A stretch of 64,000 bases of DNA from [Pantoea] beijingensis (GCF_022647505.1 NZ_CP071409.1:2108001-2172000); one strand, 5' to 3'; positions 48,556-59,666 are shown, counted from the stretch's first letter. Notes: generated by a model not told the origin, from the letters alone. Numbers and translations are program-made.

Positions 48556-49929
48556 GTGCAAAAATATATGACTGAGGCGCGACAATTACTCGCCCTCGCC
48601 ATTCCCGTCATTCTTGCGCAAATTGCGCAAACTTCGATGGGGTTCGTCGATACCATTATGGCGGGTTCTGTGAGTGCAACGGATATGGCGGCTGTCGCGG
48701 TCGGGACGTCAATCTGGCTCCCCAGTATTCTATTCGGTCATGGCTTAATTCTGGCCTTAACGCCAATTGTTGCGCAACTTAATGGTTCGGGTCGTCGCGA
48801 GCGCATAGCACATCAAGTTCGTCAGGCTTACTGGCTTGCGGCCTTCGTTTCGGTATTAATTATGGTGGTGCTATTTAATGCGGGCCATGTTATTGGCGCG
48901 ATGAAAAATGTCGATCACGATCTTGCTGATAAGGCGATTCGCTATCTGCGTGCTTTACTGTGGGGCACCCCAGGCTACCTGTTTTTTCAGGTTGCACGTA
49001 GCCAATGTGAGGGATTATCCAAAACGAAACCCGGGATGGTGATGGGATTTATCGGCCTGCTGGTCAATATCCCGGTAAATTATATTTTCATTTACGGGCA
49101 CTTTGGCATGCCCGCCTTGGGCGGTGTGGGCTGCGGTGTGGCAACAGCCGCAGTTTACTGGGTTATGTTTATTGCCATGAAAATTTGGGTAAATCGCGCG
49201 GGATCGCTGCGGGATATCATAAATGCTACCCGATTCAGCACGCCTGATTGGCCAGTATTATGGCGAATTACTACGCTTGGACTGCCAGTTGCCCTGGCAC
49301 TCTTCTTTGAAGTAACGCTCTTTGCCGTCGTAGCACTGCTGGTTTCCCCTATGGGCATCGTCAAAGTCGCGGGTCATCAGATCGCGCTGAACTTTAGCTC
49401 TCTCATGTTTGTACTGCCGCTTGCTTTAGGAGTGGCCGCCACGATTAGAGTGGGTTACCGGCTTGGCCAGGGCTCGGCTGAAAATGCACGGATTGCAGCA
49501 TGGACGGCACAGGGGGTTGGGATCTGTATGGCTGCGATCACCGCAACCTTTACCGTCATCTTTCGTGAACAGATTGCCTTATTGTATAACGATAATCCTG
49601 AGGTAGTGATGCTGGCCGCACAGCTGATGTTTCTGGCTGCTATCTACCAATTCTCTGACGCTATTCAGGTAATTGGAAGCGGCATCCTACGCGGATACAA
49701 AGACACACGCTCGATCTTCTTTATCACATTTATCGCTTACTGGGTTCTGGGCCTCCCCAGCGGTTATATTCTGGCGATGACTCATTGGGTGGTGCCGGCT
49801 CTCGGCCCGGCAGGGTTCTGGTATGGGTTTATTATTGGCTTAACCTCATCAGCCGTTATGATGATCTGGCGAATTTGCCGGTTACAACGTTTACCGGCAG
49901 ACGTTATTCTCGCCAGGGCTGCTCGTTAA
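48556..49929 (+). CDS. mdtK: MATE-family multidrug efflux pump MdtK
   Basis: 457 residues, identical in length to E. coli MdtK, with 12 predicted membrane helices. It has family segments GFVDTIMAG and VFLVPLALG-type repeats. It exports cationic drugs and dyes in exchange for Na+ or H+. The start is GTG at 48556 ([12 protein letters not shown]), preceded by AAAAGGAT. In E. coli ydhQ follows; here the tRNA-Val genes come directly after. Confidence 0.95.
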   Translation: MQKYMTEARQLLALAIPVILAQIAQTSMGFVDTIMAGSVSATDMAAVAVGTSIWLPSILFGHGLILALTPIVAQLNGSGRRERIAHQVRQAYWLAAFVSVLIMVVLFNAGHVIGAMKNVDHDLADKAIRYLRALLWGTPGYLFFQVARSQCEGLSKTKPGMVMGFIGLLVNIPVNYIFIYGHFGMPALGGVGCGVATAAVYWVMFIAMKIWVNRAGSLRDIINATRFSTPDWPVLWRITTLGLPVALALFFEVTLFAVVALLVSPMGIVKVAGHQIALNFSSLMFVLPLALGVAATIRVGYRLGQGSAENARIAAWTAQGVGICMAAITATFTVIFREQIALLYNDNPEVVMLAAQLMFLAAIYQFSDAIQVIGSGILRGYKDTRSIFFITFIAYWVLGLPSGYILAMTHWVVPALGPAGFWYGFIIGLTSSAVMMIWRICRLQRLPADVILARAAR

Positions 49930-49932
49930 TCT

Positions 49933-49958
49933 ATGGGCCTTTCGGGCCCATTACGTTT
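49933..49958 (+). terminator. Probable terminator after mdtK
   Basis: A perfect 7-bp stem (ATGGGCC, loop TTTCG, GGCCCAT) begins 4 bases after the stop, followed by TACGTTT. The T-tract is short. Confidence 0.65.
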
Positions 49959-50076
49959 AAAAAAACGGCGGGTCGCACAGTTGCTCAGCAGTCGGTAACA
50001 AAAATCACGCTTTCCGCTTGCCAGCCGAGTAAGCTGCCGTTAATATTCGTCCCCGCTATCAGCTTAATAGCAAAAT

Positions 50077-50153
50077 GCGTTCTTAGCTCAGTTGGTTAGA
50101 GCACCACCTTGACATGGTGGGGGTCGGAGGTTCGAGTCCTCTAGAACGCACCA
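50077..50153 (+). tRNA. valV: tRNA-Val (anticodon GAC), copy 1
   Basis: 77 nt with encoded CCA. Acceptor stem GCGTTCT/AGAACGC, D-arm AGCTCAGTTGGTTAGAGC, and anticodon stem CCACC/GGTGG around TTGACAT give anticodon GAC. The T-loop is TTCGAGT. It resembles E. coli valV and is identical to copy 3. Confidence 0.97.
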
Positions 50154-50157
50154 AAGT

Positions 50158-50234
50158 GCGTCCGTAGCTCAGTTGGTTAGAGCACCACCTTGACATGGTG
50201 GGGGTCGGTGGTTCGAGTCCACTCGGACGCACCA
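50158..50234 (+). tRNA. valW: tRNA-Val (anticodon GAC), copy 2
   Basis: 77 nt with encoded CCA and the same anticodon arm as its neighbours. Its acceptor stem is GCGTCCG/CGGACGC and its T-stem GGTGG/CCACT. These compensated changes match E. coli valW. It starts 4 bases after copy 1, so all three are surely cut from one transcript. Confidence 0.97.
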
Positions 50235-50244
50235 ATCGTTTTTT

Positions 50245-50321
50245 GCGTTCTTAGCTCAGTTGGTTAGAGCACCACCTTGACATGGTGGGGGTCGGAGGTT
50301 CGAGTCCTCTAGAACGCACCA
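50245..50321 (+). tRNA. tRNA-Val (anticodon GAC), copy 3
   Basis: 77 nt, base-for-base identical to copy 1 (acceptor GCGTTCT/AGAACGC). It is an extra copy relative to the valV-valW pair of E. coli, giving the order V-W-V. Confidence 0.96.
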
Positions 50322-50422
50322 CATCCAGTACCCCCCGTTTATTCGTTACTTATACTGAACTCCCCTGTTTGCGCAACTTCACCTTTTATTGATCTGACAC
50401 CTCTCCAAACTGTGCTTTTTAA

Positions 50423-50481
50423 TTGGTTTTCTAGCACTTAGCGACTATAATAATCAACGTTGTTTTACTTGAATGGTTTCA
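50423..50481 (+). promoter_or_regulatory. pykF promoter with Cra (FruR) site
   Basis: TTGGTT at 50423-50428, a 17-bp spacer and a consensus -10 TATAAT at 50446-50451 predict a start near 50458. The Cra-type palindrome TGAATGGTTTCA lies at 50470-50481, just downstream of that start, where bound Cra would repress. E. coli pykF carries a closely similar site and is repressed by Cra. Confidence 0.75.
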
Positions 50482-50712
50482 GCCAATTGACGAGCCCCGA
50501 CCTGCAACAACTACAGCTTGCGCAACACATCCCGGCGGCCATGCTGGACCATCCGCATAACTTCTTCTGCACGCTTTGTATCTGTCTCCTATTATTATTC
50601 AGTATTGTCACCCTTTATACCGTCCGTCTGATACACACAAATTTTCCCTTCGGTGCATTGCTCATCGAAAATACGCCTTAATCCTCCATCACAACTTATA
50701 GATAACTTGCTC
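50482..50712 (+). other. pykF 5' leader
   Basis: About 230 bp of untranslated leader between the Cra site and pykF. A TTG-initiated frame of 73 codons (50460-50681) crosses it. It lacks a ribosome-binding site, overlaps the Cra site and shows no homology I recognise, so I do not call it a gene. Confidence 0.5.
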
Positions 50713-52125
50713 ATGAAAAAGACCAAGATCGTTTGTACTATCGGCCCTAAAACCGAATCCGAAGAGATGCTAACCCACCTGCTTGATGCAGGTATGAATG
50801 TGATGCGTCTCAATTTCTCCCATGGCGATTACGAAGAACACGGCCAGCGCATTACCAATTTGCGTGCAGTGATGAGTAAAACCGGGCATCAGGCCGCCAT
50901 CCTACTGGATACTAAAGGTCCGGAAATCCGCACCATGAAGCTGGAAGGCGGCAATGATGCTTCCCTCAAAGCGGGTCAGACCTTTACCTTTACGACCGAT
51001 CAGTCGGTGATTGGCAACGCAGAGCGTGTTGCAGTCACCTATCCAGGTTTCGCTGCCGATTTGAAAATTGGCAACACCGTGCTGGTAGACGATGGTCTGA
51101 TCGGTATGGAAGTTATCGAAGTAACGGAAGACAGCGTCATCTGCAAAGTGCTGAACAACGGCGATTTGGGTGAGAACAAAGGCGTTAACCTGCCGGGTGT
51201 CTCTATTCAGTTACCGGCACTGGCTGAAAAAGATAAGCGTGACCTGATTTTCGGCTGTGAACAAGGCGTTGACTTCGTCGCCGCTTCTTTTATCCGTAAA
51301 CGGTCAGATGTATTGGAAATTCGCGAACATCTGAAACAGCACGGCGGCGAGCATATTCAGATCATCTCCAAAATTGAGAACCAGGAAGGTCTGAACAACT
51401 TTGATGAAATCCTTGATGCCTCCGACGGTATTATGGTTGCTCGCGGTGACCTCGGCGTTGAAATTCCGGTTGAAGAAGTCATCTTCGCGCAGAAAATGAT
51501 GATCAAAAAATGTAACCGCGCACGTAAAGTGGTCATTACCGCCACCCAGATGCTCGATTCGATGATCAAAAATCCTCGCCCTACCCGCGCTGAAGCTGGC
51601 GACGTCGCGAATGCCATTCTTGATGGTACTGATGCCGTAATGCTCTCAGGTGAGAGTGCAAAAGGGAAATACCCGCTGGAGTCGGTCACCATTATGGCAA
51701 CGATCTGTGAACGTACAGACCGCGTAATGAAGAGCCGCATCGACTCTCAGCAAGATAACCGTAAAATGCGCATTACTGAAGCCGTTTGCCGTGGCGCGGT
51801 TGAAACCGCCGAGAAACTGGAAGCACCGTTGATCGTGGTAGCGACCGAAGGGGGTAAGTCAGCGAAATCCGTGCGTAAGTATTTCCCGAACGCGACCATA
51901 CTGGCTTTGACCACCAATGAGCAGACCGCACGTCAGCTTATTCTGAGCAAAGGTATCGTGACGCACATCGTGAAAGAGATCGCTTCAACTGATGATTTCT
52001 ACCGCATCGGTAAAGATGCAGCACTGGAAAGCGGCTATGCGCTAAAAGGCGATGTCGTGGTGATGGTTTCTGGCGCACTGGTACCAAGCGGCACCACAAA
52101 CACAGCATCAGTTCATGTCCTGTAA
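50713..52125 (+). CDS. pykF: Pyruvate kinase I
   Basis: 470 residues from the ATG at 50713 ([20 protein letters not shown]), the E. coli PykF length; the longer frame from 50653 is in the leader. It has an (alpha/beta)8 barrel with MRLNFSHG near residue 30, [12 protein letters not shown] near 68 and the pyruvate kinase signature around [17 protein letters not shown] near 219. A B domain and a C-terminal allosteric domain for fructose 1,6-bisphosphate follow. It converts phosphoenolpyruvate and ADP to pyruvate and ATP. Repressed by Cra through the upstream site. Confidence 0.97.
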   Translation: MKKTKIVCTIGPKTESEEMLTHLLDAGMNVMRLNFSHGDYEEHGQRITNLRAVMSKTGHQAAILLDTKGPEIRTMKLEGGNDASLKAGQTFTFTTDQSVIGNAERVAVTYPGFAADLKIGNTVLVDDGLIGMEVIEVTEDSVICKVLNNGDLGENKGVNLPGVSIQLPALAEKDKRDLIFGCEQGVDFVAASFIRKRSDVLEIREHLKQHGGEHIQIISKIENQEGLNNFDEILDASDGIMVARGDLGVEIPVEEVIFAQKMMIKKCNRARKVVITATQMLDSMIKNPRPTRAEAGDVANAILDGTDAVMLSGESAKGKYPLESVTIMATICERTDRVMKSRIDSQQDNRKMRITEAVCRGAVETAEKLEAPLIVVATEGGKSAKSVRKYFPNATILALTTNEQTARQLILSKGIVTHIVKEIASTDDFYRIGKDAALESGYALKGDVVVMVSGALVPSGTTNTASVHVL

Positions 52126-52147
52126 TTAAGAATGGCATTCTGTGCTA

Positions 52148-52180
52148 AAAAAGGCGCCTAAGGGCGCTTTTTTATTTTTT
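52148..52180 (+). terminator. Terminator after pykF
   Basis: GCGCC-TAAG-GGCGC stem flanked by AAAAA upstream and TTTTTT downstream, followed by further Ts. Confidence 0.85.
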
Positions 52181-52353
52181 AATAAAAGAGGTTCAGAAAA
52201 ACACCAATCGAAAAAAACTATTTAATCCGCAGAAATTCGAAGATTCGTCCGATTAAAACTGCCTGTTTTCTTTTATTTTTCTCTCATTTACCCCCTGACA
52301 GATGCTTCTTTGAGCGAACGATCAAATTTAAGCATGTTCTCATCAAAAATTTA

Positions 52354-52383
52354 TTCTCATTGGAAAAAGCTTTGTGTAATACT
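52354..52383 (+). promoter_or_regulatory. lpp promoter
   Basis: TTCTCA at 52354, an 18-bp spacer and AATACT at 52378-52383. The stretch from TTTGTGTAATACTTG through the leader to AGAGGGTAT is almost identical to the very strong E. coli lpp promoter and leader. An AT-rich region lies upstream. Confidence 0.8.
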
Positions 52384-52427
52384 TGTAACGCTACATGGAG
52401 ATTAACTCAATCTAGAGGGTATAAATA

Positions 52428-52664
52428 ATGAATCGTACTAAACTGGTACTGGGCGCGGTAATTCTGGGTTCTACTCTGCTGGCAGGCTGTTCTGGCAATG
52501 CTAAAATTGACCAGCTGTCTACCGATGTTCAGACTCTGAACGCTAAAGTTGATCAGCTGAGCAACGACGTGAACGCAATCCGTTCTGACGTTCAAGCGGC
52601 TAAAGACGACGCAGCACGTGCTAACCAGCGTCTGGACAACCAGGCTCGCTCTTACCGTAAGTAA
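52428..52664 (+). CDS. lpp: Major outer-membrane (Braun) lipoprotein Lpp
   Basis: 78 residues, identical in length to E. coli Lpp. The signal peptide ends in lipobox LLAGC (Cys21). A short heptad-repeat trimeric coiled coil follows, and the C-terminus is YRK, whose final lysine is linked to murein. It ties the outer membrane to the cell wall and sets the width of the periplasm. It is probably among the most abundant proteins, consistent with the strong promoter and terminator. Confidence 0.98.
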   Translation: MNRTKLVLGAVILGSTLLAGCSGNAKIDQLSTDVQTLNAKVDQLSNDVNAIRSDVQAAKDDAARANQRLDNQARSYRK

Positions 52665-52677
52665 GAGTTCTGGTAGT

Positions 52678-52708
52678 AAAAATGGCGCACATTGTGCGCC
52701 ATTTTTTT
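52678..52708 (+). terminator. Terminator after lpp
   Basis: A perfect 13-bp arm pair (AAAAATGGCGCAC / GTGCGCCATTTTT, 3-nt loop) ends in seven Ts. This is one of the strongest terminators in the window. Confidence 0.95.
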
Positions 52709-52819
52709 GCCCTGATGTTCCCGTTATCCCCGATTTATTATTTCTAAACGTCCCTGTCGCGCTGTACGCATCCCTGCTGGCTTGGCGTTAATATCCTGAC
52801 GAGGGCCAGCCGAACGCGT

Positions 52820-53812
52820 CTACTGTTGCTCTGCGTCGCCCTGCTGCTGCTGGATAGCCGAAAGCGGATTACCGTCCTCACCAATATCTTCGCCTCTACT
52901 GACTAATATCGGCATACCGGAGCGACGGACGATGGCCTGTTCAGACAGGCGCGTATCACTATCCTTACTGTTAATAAACGCAGATGCCGCTTTGCTCAAC
53001 GGAATCTTCATCGTCTGTGGGTCGTCTTTTTCTGTATGTGATAGAGGCTGATGCACCTCAATGTAGCGCTTCCCATCGGGTTCCACTGCATATTTAATCG
53101 GTTGGTTAATTACCTGCACACGCGTTCCTTGCGGTACGTGGTTAAACAACGCCTCAATATCATCAGGGCGCAGGCGAATACAACCAGAGCTTACGCGCAT
53201 ACCGATACCAAAGTTAGCATTGGTGCCGTGTATCAGATATTGTCCCGTTCCTCGTGCCAGCCGTAGCGCAAACAGCCCCATTGGGTTGTCCGGCCCGGCG
53301 GGTATAACCGCAGGCAGCGTTACGCCTTCTTTGGCATAGCGTTTGCGGATATTTACCGTAGGTGTCCAGGTAGGATTAGGGATTTTCTGGCTAATGCGAG
53401 TCACCATTGTAGGCGTATTAGCCCCCAATTGGCCTATCCCAATGGGATAAACAATCACTTTATTCTCGCCCTTCGGATAGTAGTAAAGACGCAGTTCGGC
53501 AATATTGACGATAATACCTTCTCGTTTGGTATCGGGCAGTAGCATTTGGGTGGGGATCGTCAGTTCAGTACCAGCTTTGGGTAGCCAGGGATCGGTGCCG
53601 GGATTAGCTTCAAGCATGCCTAACAGGCCCACTTTATAGTTGGCCGCGACATCTTCCAGCGGCCGATTGCCGGCCGGCACGGTAAACGTGGTGTTCTCGC
53701 CAATCAGCCGGCTATTATCGGGGGGAAGCGGATACTCAGTGGCACTGGCAACACGCGTCCCGGCAATAAAACTTAGCAGTAAAAATCCAGCGAGGTTTAA
53801 CACAGGTTTCAT
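52820..53812 (-). CDS. ldtE: L,D-transpeptidase LdtE (YnhG)
   Basis: 330 residues (E. coli 334). A signal peptide (about 1-24) is followed by a LysM-like wall-binding domain (about 40-87) and a YkuD catalytic domain with H195 and C211 in the HGT...SSGCIRLRPDD signature. The Gln-rich C-terminal tail is low complexity. In E. coli LdtE, with LdtD, forms 3-3 mDAP-mDAP cross-links. It is not the main Lpp-attaching enzyme despite lying next to lpp; that position is the same in E. coli. Confidence 0.93.
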   Translation of the reverse strand: MKPVLNLAGFLLLSFIAGTRVASATEYPLPPDNSRLIGENTTFTVPAGNRPLEDVAANYKVGLLGMLEANPGTDPWLPKAGTELTIPTQMLLPDTKREGIIVNIAELRLYYYPKGENKVIVYPIGIGQLGANTPTMVTRISQKIPNPTWTPTVNIRKRYAKEGVTLPAVIPAGPDNPMGLFALRLARGTGQYLIHGTNANFGIGMRVSSGCIRLRPDDIEALFNHVPQGTRVQVINQPIKYAVEPDGKRYIEVHQPLSHTEKDDPQTMKIPLSKAASAFINSKDSDTRLSEQAIVRRSGMPILVSRGEDIGEDGNPLSAIQQQQGDAEQQ

Positions 53813-54002
53813 GCGGGGTTCTCTTATTGTGGACAGAAGTGATTCCCACGCTAAGTATATACCCGCCGTACGTCAAGTCGCAGGACACTGGCCATCGCGG
53901 CTAACCGGCTACGGCAAACGCCATTGTAGAGCGCTTGTTGCTCCTGACAGTGCGGCGGGTGCCAGGAGCAAAAACGGAGACAGGATCTTATAAATTAATG
54001 CG

Positions 54003-54419
54003 TTAACTCAGTGTTTGTGCTTTAAGACGAATTGCGCGAATCATCGCTTCAAGCCCCTGAGAACGGGATGGGGTAAGATGTTGTGTCAGCGCGAGCTGTT
54101 CAAACACAGGGCGTATATCGTAATCCAGAATCTCCCGTGCGGTCATCTGCTGATAAATAATAAAAACTATTGCTATCAATCCCTTAACTATCGCAGCGTC
54201 GCTATCGCCCTGCAGGTGTATAGTGCCATCCCCTCCCTGATTCATGACTATCCAGACCTGGCTCTGGCAGCCCGAAATGGTATTTTCGGGTTGATGCAAC
54301 GAATCGGACAATTCTGGCAAGCGACCGCCTAATTCAATCACATACAGATACTTCTCTTCCCAGTTGGCGCAGCGGTTAAAATTACGCACCAGTCTCTCTT
54401 TGTCCGGCAGTGTTGCCAT
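54003..54419 (-). CDS. sufE: Cysteine desulfuration protein SufE
   Basis: 138 residues, as in E. coli. The sulfur-accepting cysteine is C51 in [11 protein letters not shown]. SufE takes persulfide sulfur from SufS and passes it to the SufBCD scaffold. It is the last gene of the sufABCDSE operon, 27 bp after sufS. Confidence 0.96.
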   Translation of the reverse strand: MATLPDKERLVRNFNRCANWEEKYLYVIELGGRLPELSDSLHQPENTISGCQSQVWIVMNQGGDGTIHLQGDSDAAIVKGLIAIVFIIYQQMTAREILDYDIRPVFEQLALTQHLTPSRSQGLEAMIRAIRLKAQTLS

Positions 54420-54446
54420 CAGTTCCTCCCTTGTCTGCCAGTAGAG

Positions 54447-55670
54447 TTAACCCCCCAGCAAACGATGAATACGTATCAGACCTGCAACCAGCCGATCTGC
54501 CTCTTCTTCACTATTATACAGAGCAAATGAGGCCCGGCACATTGCCGGAACAGCATAATGGCTCATCAGTGGCATGGCACAATGATGTCCGGTGCGGATC
54601 GCAATGCCATATTGGTCGAGAAAACTGCCCACATCATAGGCGTGATGGTTTCCGAGATTAAAGGCGATCACTCCGGCACGTCGCTGCGGCCCATATACAA
54701 TCAGGTCGGGGACGGAGGCAAGTTTATCCAGCGCATAACGCATCAGCATCTGTTCGCGCTGCTGAATGTTATCCAGACCCAGTGTTTCAACCCAAGTCAG
54801 GGCCGCGCCGAGGCCAATAATTCCGCCGGTATTAGGCGAACCCGCTTCAAAGCGCCACGGCGCTGAATTAAACGTAGTGCCTTCAGGCAGCACGACATTG
54901 GCAATCATTGAGCCGCCGCCTTCCCAGGGTGGCATCTGCTCCTGTAAGGCTTTACGCGCATAAAGAACGCCGATCCCCGTTGGACCGTAGAGCTTGTGAC
55001 CTGAGAAGACATAGAAATCACAATCGATATCCTGCACATCAACTTTATGGTGCATGACTGCCTGTGCGCCATCAATCAGCGTCACTATCCCCGCCGCTTT
55101 GGCCTGCGCCACTAGCGCTTTCACTGGATTGATAGTACCCAACACATTGGAAACCTGGGTAACCGCAAATAACCGCGTGCGATCATCAATTAGCGAAGCA
55201 AGTTGCCCGGTGTCAAGTTCGCCGTCTGTCGTCAACGGCAACACGCGGATTTCAGCCCCCACCCGTTGTGCAAGCATCTGCCACGGAACGATGTTGGCAT
55301 GGTGCTCCATCTGAGTAATGACGATGTTATCACCGGCTTTGAGCTGGCTGCTGCCCCAACTATTGGCGACGAGATTGATCCCCTCCGTGGTGCCCTTAAC
55401 AAAGATAATCTCGTCCTGTGAGGCAGCATTGAGAAAACGCGCGGCCTGATTGCGCACGTTTTCCATATCAGTGGTCGCCTCGGCGCTCAGGGTATGAATA
55501 CCGCGATGTACTGCCGCATAGCCATGCTGATAGAAATGGCTTTCCGCCTGAATGACGGAAAGTGGTTTCTGGGCGCTGGCCGCGCTATCCAGATAGGCCA
55601 ACGGCTGTCCGTTGACCTCCCGTGACAGGATAGGAAACTCCGCGCGGACGCGAGCCAGATCAAAATTCAT
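54447..55670 (-). CDS. sufS: Cysteine desulfurase SufS
   Basis: 407 residues, a fold-type I PLP enzyme. The PLP lysine is in [19 protein letters not shown] near residue 226. The catalytic cysteine is in [11 protein letters not shown] near residue 365, in the short-loop context of group II desulfurases. It releases sulfur from cysteine for cluster assembly and works with SufE. Its start overlaps the sufD stop by four bases. Confidence 0.97.
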   Translation of the reverse strand: MNFDLARVRAEFPILSREVNGQPLAYLDSAASAQKPLSVIQAESHFYQHGYAAVHRGIHTLSAEATTDMENVRNQAARFLNAASQDEIIFVKGTTEGINLVANSWGSSQLKAGDNIVITQMEHHANIVPWQMLAQRVGAEIRVLPLTTDGELDTGQLASLIDDRTRLFAVTQVSNVLGTINPVKALVAQAKAAGIVTLIDGAQAVMHHKVDVQDIDCDFYVFSGHKLYGPTGIGVLYARKALQEQMPPWEGGGSMIANVVLPEGTTFNSAPWRFEAGSPNTGGIIGLGAALTWVETLGLDNIQQREQMLMRYALDKLASVPDLIVYGPQRRAGVIAFNLGNHHAYDVGSFLDQYGIAIRTGHHCAMPLMSHYAVPAMCRASFALYNSEEEADRLVAGLIRIHRLLGG

Positions 55671-56950
55671 TTGATGCCTCCGGGAAAGCGTTGAGCAATG
55701 CGTTGTAGCACGACCGTCTTCAACGTTTCATCTTCAATTGCCTCGGTCAATTCAGCAGCAAAAGCATAGATAATCATGCGCTGTGCCGATTCCTCATCAA
55801 TGCCACGCGAACGCAGATAAAACATCTGCTCATCGTCAATACGGCCAATGGTGGCACCATGGCTGCACTTCACGTCATCCGCGTAGATTTCCAGTTGAGG
55901 TTTAGTATCGACTTCGGCCAGACGCCCCAATAACAGGTTATTATTGGTCATTTGTCCATCAGTTTTTAACGCATGCTTTGCCACTTTAATCATGCCATTG
56001 AAAACTGCGCGTGCGCGATCGCGGACAATGGTTTTATGGAGTTGTCGACTCTGACAATAGCCTTTGTTATGTTCCAGATAAGTCCGGGTATCACACACTT
56101 CTTTATCAATCGGCAATACCAGGCTATTGATATTCAACGTGGTATTTTCACCATTAAGCTGTGCGCTGGTGTTATGGCGCGTCAGACCTGCCCCTAACAG
56201 AAAGCTCTGGCTGATAACATTCGCGTCACGCCCTGAAGTAATGTCGTTGTGAGCAAAGTGGTAGCTGCCAACATTCTCAAATGCCAACTTAATATGATTC
56301 AGACGTGCATTATCGCCCACCGCCATCGTCAGGCGAGAACCGGTAAAGTGAACCGCATCGTGAAGACTGACGTAATGTTCAATAATTTGCGCTTCCGCGC
56401 CCTCTTCAACCTGAAGATGGTGCCGATAGTGCGAGGTGTTCATCTGCTCGCTACCACTACCGCTACTGATATGCAGCAAATAAAGCGGGCGTTGCGTCGC
56501 GCTGCCACGCGTGACCTGTAATGTGATCGCTTCTTCAGCCAGACTTTCGGTCAAATGCAGGAACATCTCGGCCTGAACAGGGGCGTCAAATGCCCGGCGC
56601 TCAGCAGCCTGTGAAACCTGTACGCCGTAGCCATCAAAAGTTTGATCACTGAGCTCAGCATTGAATTTGCCATCAATAAAGATCAGGCGCACCGCATCAA
56701 TATTCAGCGCAATTTGAGCAATATCCTGCGCGGTAACGCGACTATTTTCCGGTAGCACAAAACTCTGGCTAAACAGGGATTCCAGCGGCGTATACTTCCA
56801 GTTCTCTTGCTTACGGGTTGGCAACCCTAAACGCATCAGTTGCTGCCAGTGCTGCTGTGCCTGCAGCGAGCGGCTTTTTCCACGCGATTCAAACAGGTGG
56901 TGCCACTGTTGCAGTGCATTATCACTACTCTTCGTCGGTAAGCCAGCCAT
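55667..56950 (-). CDS. sufD: Fe-S cluster assembly protein SufD
   Basis: 427 residues (E. coli 423). It has the right-handed beta-helix family core shared with SufB, with the C-terminal conserved [20 protein letters not shown] near residue 360. It forms the SufBC2D scaffold, where it is thought to help iron entry. It overlaps sufC by 26 bases at its 5' end. Confidence 0.96.
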   Translation of the reverse strand: MAGLPTKSSDNALQQWHHLFESRGKSRSLQAQQHWQQLMRLGLPTRKQENWKYTPLESLFSQSFVLPENSRVTAQDIAQIALNIDAVRLIFIDGKFNAELSDQTFDGYGVQVSQAAERRAFDAPVQAEMFLHLTESLAEEAITLQVTRGSATQRPLYLLHISSGSGSEQMNTSHYRHHLQVEEGAEAQIIEHYVSLHDAVHFTGSRLTMAVGDNARLNHIKLAFENVGSYHFAHNDITSGRDANVISQSFLLGAGLTRHNTSAQLNGENTTLNINSLVLPIDKEVCDTRTYLEHNKGYCQSRQLHKTIVRDRARAVFNGMIKVAKHALKTDGQMTNNNLLLGRLAEVDTKPQLEIYADDVKCSHGATIGRIDDEQMFYLRSRGIDEESAQRMIIYAFAAELTEAIEDETLKTVVLQRIAQRFPGGIK

Positions 56951-57671
56951 AGCCTTGCTCCTCCAACTGTTTCACTAACGTAAAATCACCGGATTTCACA
57001 ATTTTTCCCTGGTAAAGAACATGGACATAATCCGGCTTAATGTAATCAAGTATACGCTGGTAGTGGGTAACAATGATGAACGAACGCTTGCCGTCGCGCA
57101 GCGTATTAACGCCGTTTGCCACAATTTTTAATGCGTCAATGTCCAGACCCGAGTCGGTCTCATCAAGAATGCAGAGCTCTGGCTCCAGTGCCGCCATTTG
57201 CAGGATATCGTTGCGCTTCTTTTCGCCACCGGAAAAGCCAACGTTAACCGAACGCGTCAGCAAATCTTCCGGCATTTTTAGCAACTGGATTTTATCTTCA
57301 ATGAAATCCTGAAAATCAAAGCGATCAAGCGGTTCATTATCGCGATATTTGCGCACTGCGTTTACGGCCGTTTGCAGGAAAAACTGATTGCTGACGCCGG
57401 GAATTTCAACCGGATACTGAAACGCCATAAAAATACCTTCACCAGCGCGATCTTCCGGTGATAACTCAAGCAGGTCTTTCCCCTTGAAGGTGACGGAACC
57501 ACCAACGACATCATACTCTTCACGTCCGGCCAGCGTAGCGGAGAGCGTGCTTTTCCCTGAACCATTCGGTCCCATAATCGCATGAACTTCGCCGGGTTTA
57601 ATCTCCAGGTCCAGTCCCCGCAGAATGGCTTTATCCTCAATACTGACCTGTAAATTTTTAATACTTAACAT
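56925..57671 (-). CDS. sufC: Fe-S cluster assembly ATPase SufC
   Basis: 248 residues from the ATG at 57671 (MLSIKNLQVSIEDKAILRGL), the E. coli length; a 13-codon upstream extension lacks homology. It is a soluble ABC ATPase with Walker A GPNGSGKST near residue 34, signature FSGGEKKRND near 150 and Walker B LCILDETDSGLD. It drives conformational change of SufBC2D during cluster assembly. Confidence 0.97.
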   Translation of the reverse strand: MLSIKNLQVSIEDKAILRGLDLEIKPGEVHAIMGPNGSGKSTLSATLAGREEYDVVGGSVTFKGKDLLELSPEDRAGEGIFMAFQYPVEIPGVSNQFFLQTAVNAVRKYRDNEPLDRFDFQDFIEDKIQLLKMPEDLLTRSVNVGFSGGEKKRNDILQMAALEPELCILDETDSGLDIDALKIVANGVNTLRDGKRSFIIVTHYQRILDYIKPDYVHVLYQGKIVKSGDFTLVKQLEEQGYGWLTDEE

Positions 57672-57721
57672 AGAATTTCCTTCGCATTGCTTTCCGGCAA
57701 CGGTGTTCATCGCGACGCGGT

Positions 57722-59218
57722 TTAACCCACGCTGTGTTCCAGGCTAATCGCCAGCAGCTTTTGCGCCTCAACGGCGAATTCCAGGGGGAGCTCGGAGAAG
57801 ACGTCTTTACAGAAGCCATTTACAATCATTGAAATCGCATCATCCTCGCTGATGCCGCGTTGCAGGCAATAGAAAAGTTGATCTTCACCAATACGCGATG
57901 TTGTCGCCTCATGTTCAAGCTGGGCGGTGTTATTGCGCGCTTCGACATACGGGAAAGTATGAGCACCGCAATCAGGGCCAATGAGCATGGAGTCACACTG
58001 CGTGAAGTTACGGGCATTGGTCGCGGTCGGCATAATTTTGACCAGGCCTCGATAAGTATTCTGGCTTTTACCTGCCGAGATGCCTTTCGAAATGATCGTC
58101 GATTTGGTGTTTTTACCAATATGGATCATCTTGGTACCCGTGTCGGCCTGCTGATGACCGCTGGTCAGCGCAACCGAGAAGAACTCACCAATCGAGTTAT
58201 CCCCACGTAGAATCACGCTAGGGTACTTCCAGGTGATAGCTGAACCGGTTTCAGACTGTGTCCAGGACATTTTACTGTGTTCACCTTCGCACAACGCACG
58301 CTTCGTTACGAAGTTTAAAATACCGCCCTCAGCCTCACCACCGGCGAACCAGTTCTGCACCGTAGAGTATTTCACTTCCGCATTTTTGTGGATGATGACT
58401 TCCACCACCGCAGCATGCAGCTGATAACTGTCGCGCACCGGCGCCGAGCAGCCCTCAATGTAGCTAACGTAACTGTCTTCATCAGCGATCAGAATAGTAC
58501 GCTCGAACTGACCGGTTTTTGCCGCATTGATACGAAAATAGGTAGACAACTCCATCGGACAGCGCACGCCTTTCGGAATGTAAACAAACGTTCCATCCGA
58601 GGCGACAGCCGAGTTTAGCGCAGCAAAAAAGTTATCATTGGCCGGAACCACCGTGCCCAGATATTTTTTTACCAGCTCCGGATGATCGTGAATCGCTTCG
58701 CTGAATGAGCAGAAAATAATGCCCTGTTCAGCCAGTTTATGCCTATAGGTTGTCGCGACCGACACGGAGTCAAAAATTGCATCCACCGCCACTTCCTGTC
58801 CTTCACGAACCGGCACACCCAACTGCTTAAAAGCGTTTTCCACTTCCTGAGTGAGATAGTTACTGGCGGGCTGGCCACCCGAAGCCTGCAAAGCGCCCGG
58901 TTCGGAAGCACAGCTGTCATCGCAGTGACCGCAGGACGGCGCGGAGTAATAGCTGTAATCCTGATAGTCCAGTGATTTGTAATTGGCTTTTAACCAGTGT
59001 GGCTCTTCCATCTGTAGCCAGGCTTCATAGGCTTTCAGACGAAACTCCAGCATCCATTCGGGTTCATTGCGCTTGGCCGAAATGGCTCGCACCACATCTT
59101 CATTGATGCCGTGAGCCATTTCGTCGGTTTGCAACTGGGTAAAGAAGCCCTCTTTATACTTTTGCTGGCCGCCTTCCCAAACCTGTACATCATCAGATGC
59201 GTCTGTTTGTCGTGACAT
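57722..59218 (-). CDS. sufB: Fe-S cluster assembly scaffold SufB
   Basis: 498 residues (E. coli 495). Beta-helix core with [20 protein letters not shown] near residue 254 and the C-terminal [19 protein letters not shown], holding a cluster-forming cysteine near 405. The N-terminal cysteines in [10 protein letters not shown] lie near residue 95. It is the site of nascent 4Fe-4S or 2Fe-2S assembly in SufBC2D. Eight bases after sufA, 50 before sufC. Confidence 0.97.
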   Translation of the reverse strand: MSRQTDASDDVQVWEGGQQKYKEGFFTQLQTDEMAHGINEDVVRAISAKRNEPEWMLEFRLKAYEAWLQMEEPHWLKANYKSLDYQDYSYYSAPSCGHCDDSCASEPGALQASGGQPASNYLTQEVENAFKQLGVPVREGQEVAVDAIFDSVSVATTYRHKLAEQGIIFCSFSEAIHDHPELVKKYLGTVVPANDNFFAALNSAVASDGTFVYIPKGVRCPMELSTYFRINAAKTGQFERTILIADEDSYVSYIEGCSAPVRDSYQLHAAVVEVIIHKNAEVKYSTVQNWFAGGEAEGGILNFVTKRALCEGEHSKMSWTQSETGSAITWKYPSVILRGDNSIGEFFSVALTSGHQQADTGTKMIHIGKNTKSTIISKGISAGKSQNTYRGLVKIMPTATNARNFTQCDSMLIGPDCGAHTFPYVEARNNTAQLEHEATTSRIGEDQLFYCLQRGISEDDAISMIVNGFCKDVFSELPLEFAVEAQKLLAISLEHSVG

Positions 59219-59226
59219 AACGTGGG

Positions 59227-59601
59227 TTACTCTACGCCAAAGCTTTCACCACAGCCGCAGGCGTGTTGAGCTTTAGGGTTATTAAATTTAAAGATCTGAT
59301 TCAGGCCTTCACGGACGAAATCAACTTCGGTACCGTCAACAAAGGGCATTGCCTGAAGCGGAACGAACAGCGTAGCGCCCTGATGACTATAGAGGAGATC
59401 GTCATCCGCCGGTTCTTTAACCAGATCCATAACGTAGCCGAACCCCGCGCAGCCGGACTGCTTCACACCAAGCCTTAATCCCTTAACATGCGGATCTTTA
59501 GCCGATAGCGCGATAATTTGCTGCGCGGCGCTATCCGTAAGCGTGAGCCCCTTCCAGACGAAATCGTCAGGAGAAAATGATGCAGGATTTGCAGTTTGCA
59601 T
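59227..59601 (-). CDS. sufA: A-type Fe-S carrier SufA
   Basis: 124 residues. The HesB/IscA-type domain has the three cluster cysteines: [11 protein letters not shown] near residue 50 and CGCGESF at the C-terminus. It carries clusters from SufBC2D to target proteins. First gene of sufABCDSE, which enterobacteria induce under oxidative stress and iron limitation. A Fur box lies about 50 bp upstream; OxyR, IscR and IHF sites known in E. coli were not located here with confidence. Confidence 0.96.
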   Translation of the reverse strand: MQTANPASFSPDDFVWKGLTLTDSAAQQIIALSAKDPHVKGLRLGVKQSGCAGFGYVMDLVKEPADDDLLYSHQGATLFVPLQAMPFVDGTEVDFVREGLNQIFKFNNPKAQHACGCGESFGVE

Positions 59602-59649
59602 ATCAGTACCTCGCGATGCGATAGCCCGTGGGCTAATACCCCTATGTTA

Positions 59650-59666
59650 GTGATAACGATTATCAC
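59650..59666. promoter_or_regulatory. Fur box of the suf operon
   Basis: GTGATAACGATTATCAC has perfect 7-bp arms around CGA and matches the Fur consensus GATAATGATAATCATTATC at most positions. It lies 49 bp upstream of sufA, as expected for repression of suf under iron sufficiency. Confidence 0.85.

Noticed and set aside
50460..50681. TTG-initiated 73-codon frame with a hydrophobic segment, upstream of pykF
   Set aside because: It starts at the predicted pykF transcription start, overlaps the Cra site, has no ribosome-binding site and resembles nothing known; it is the pykF leader.
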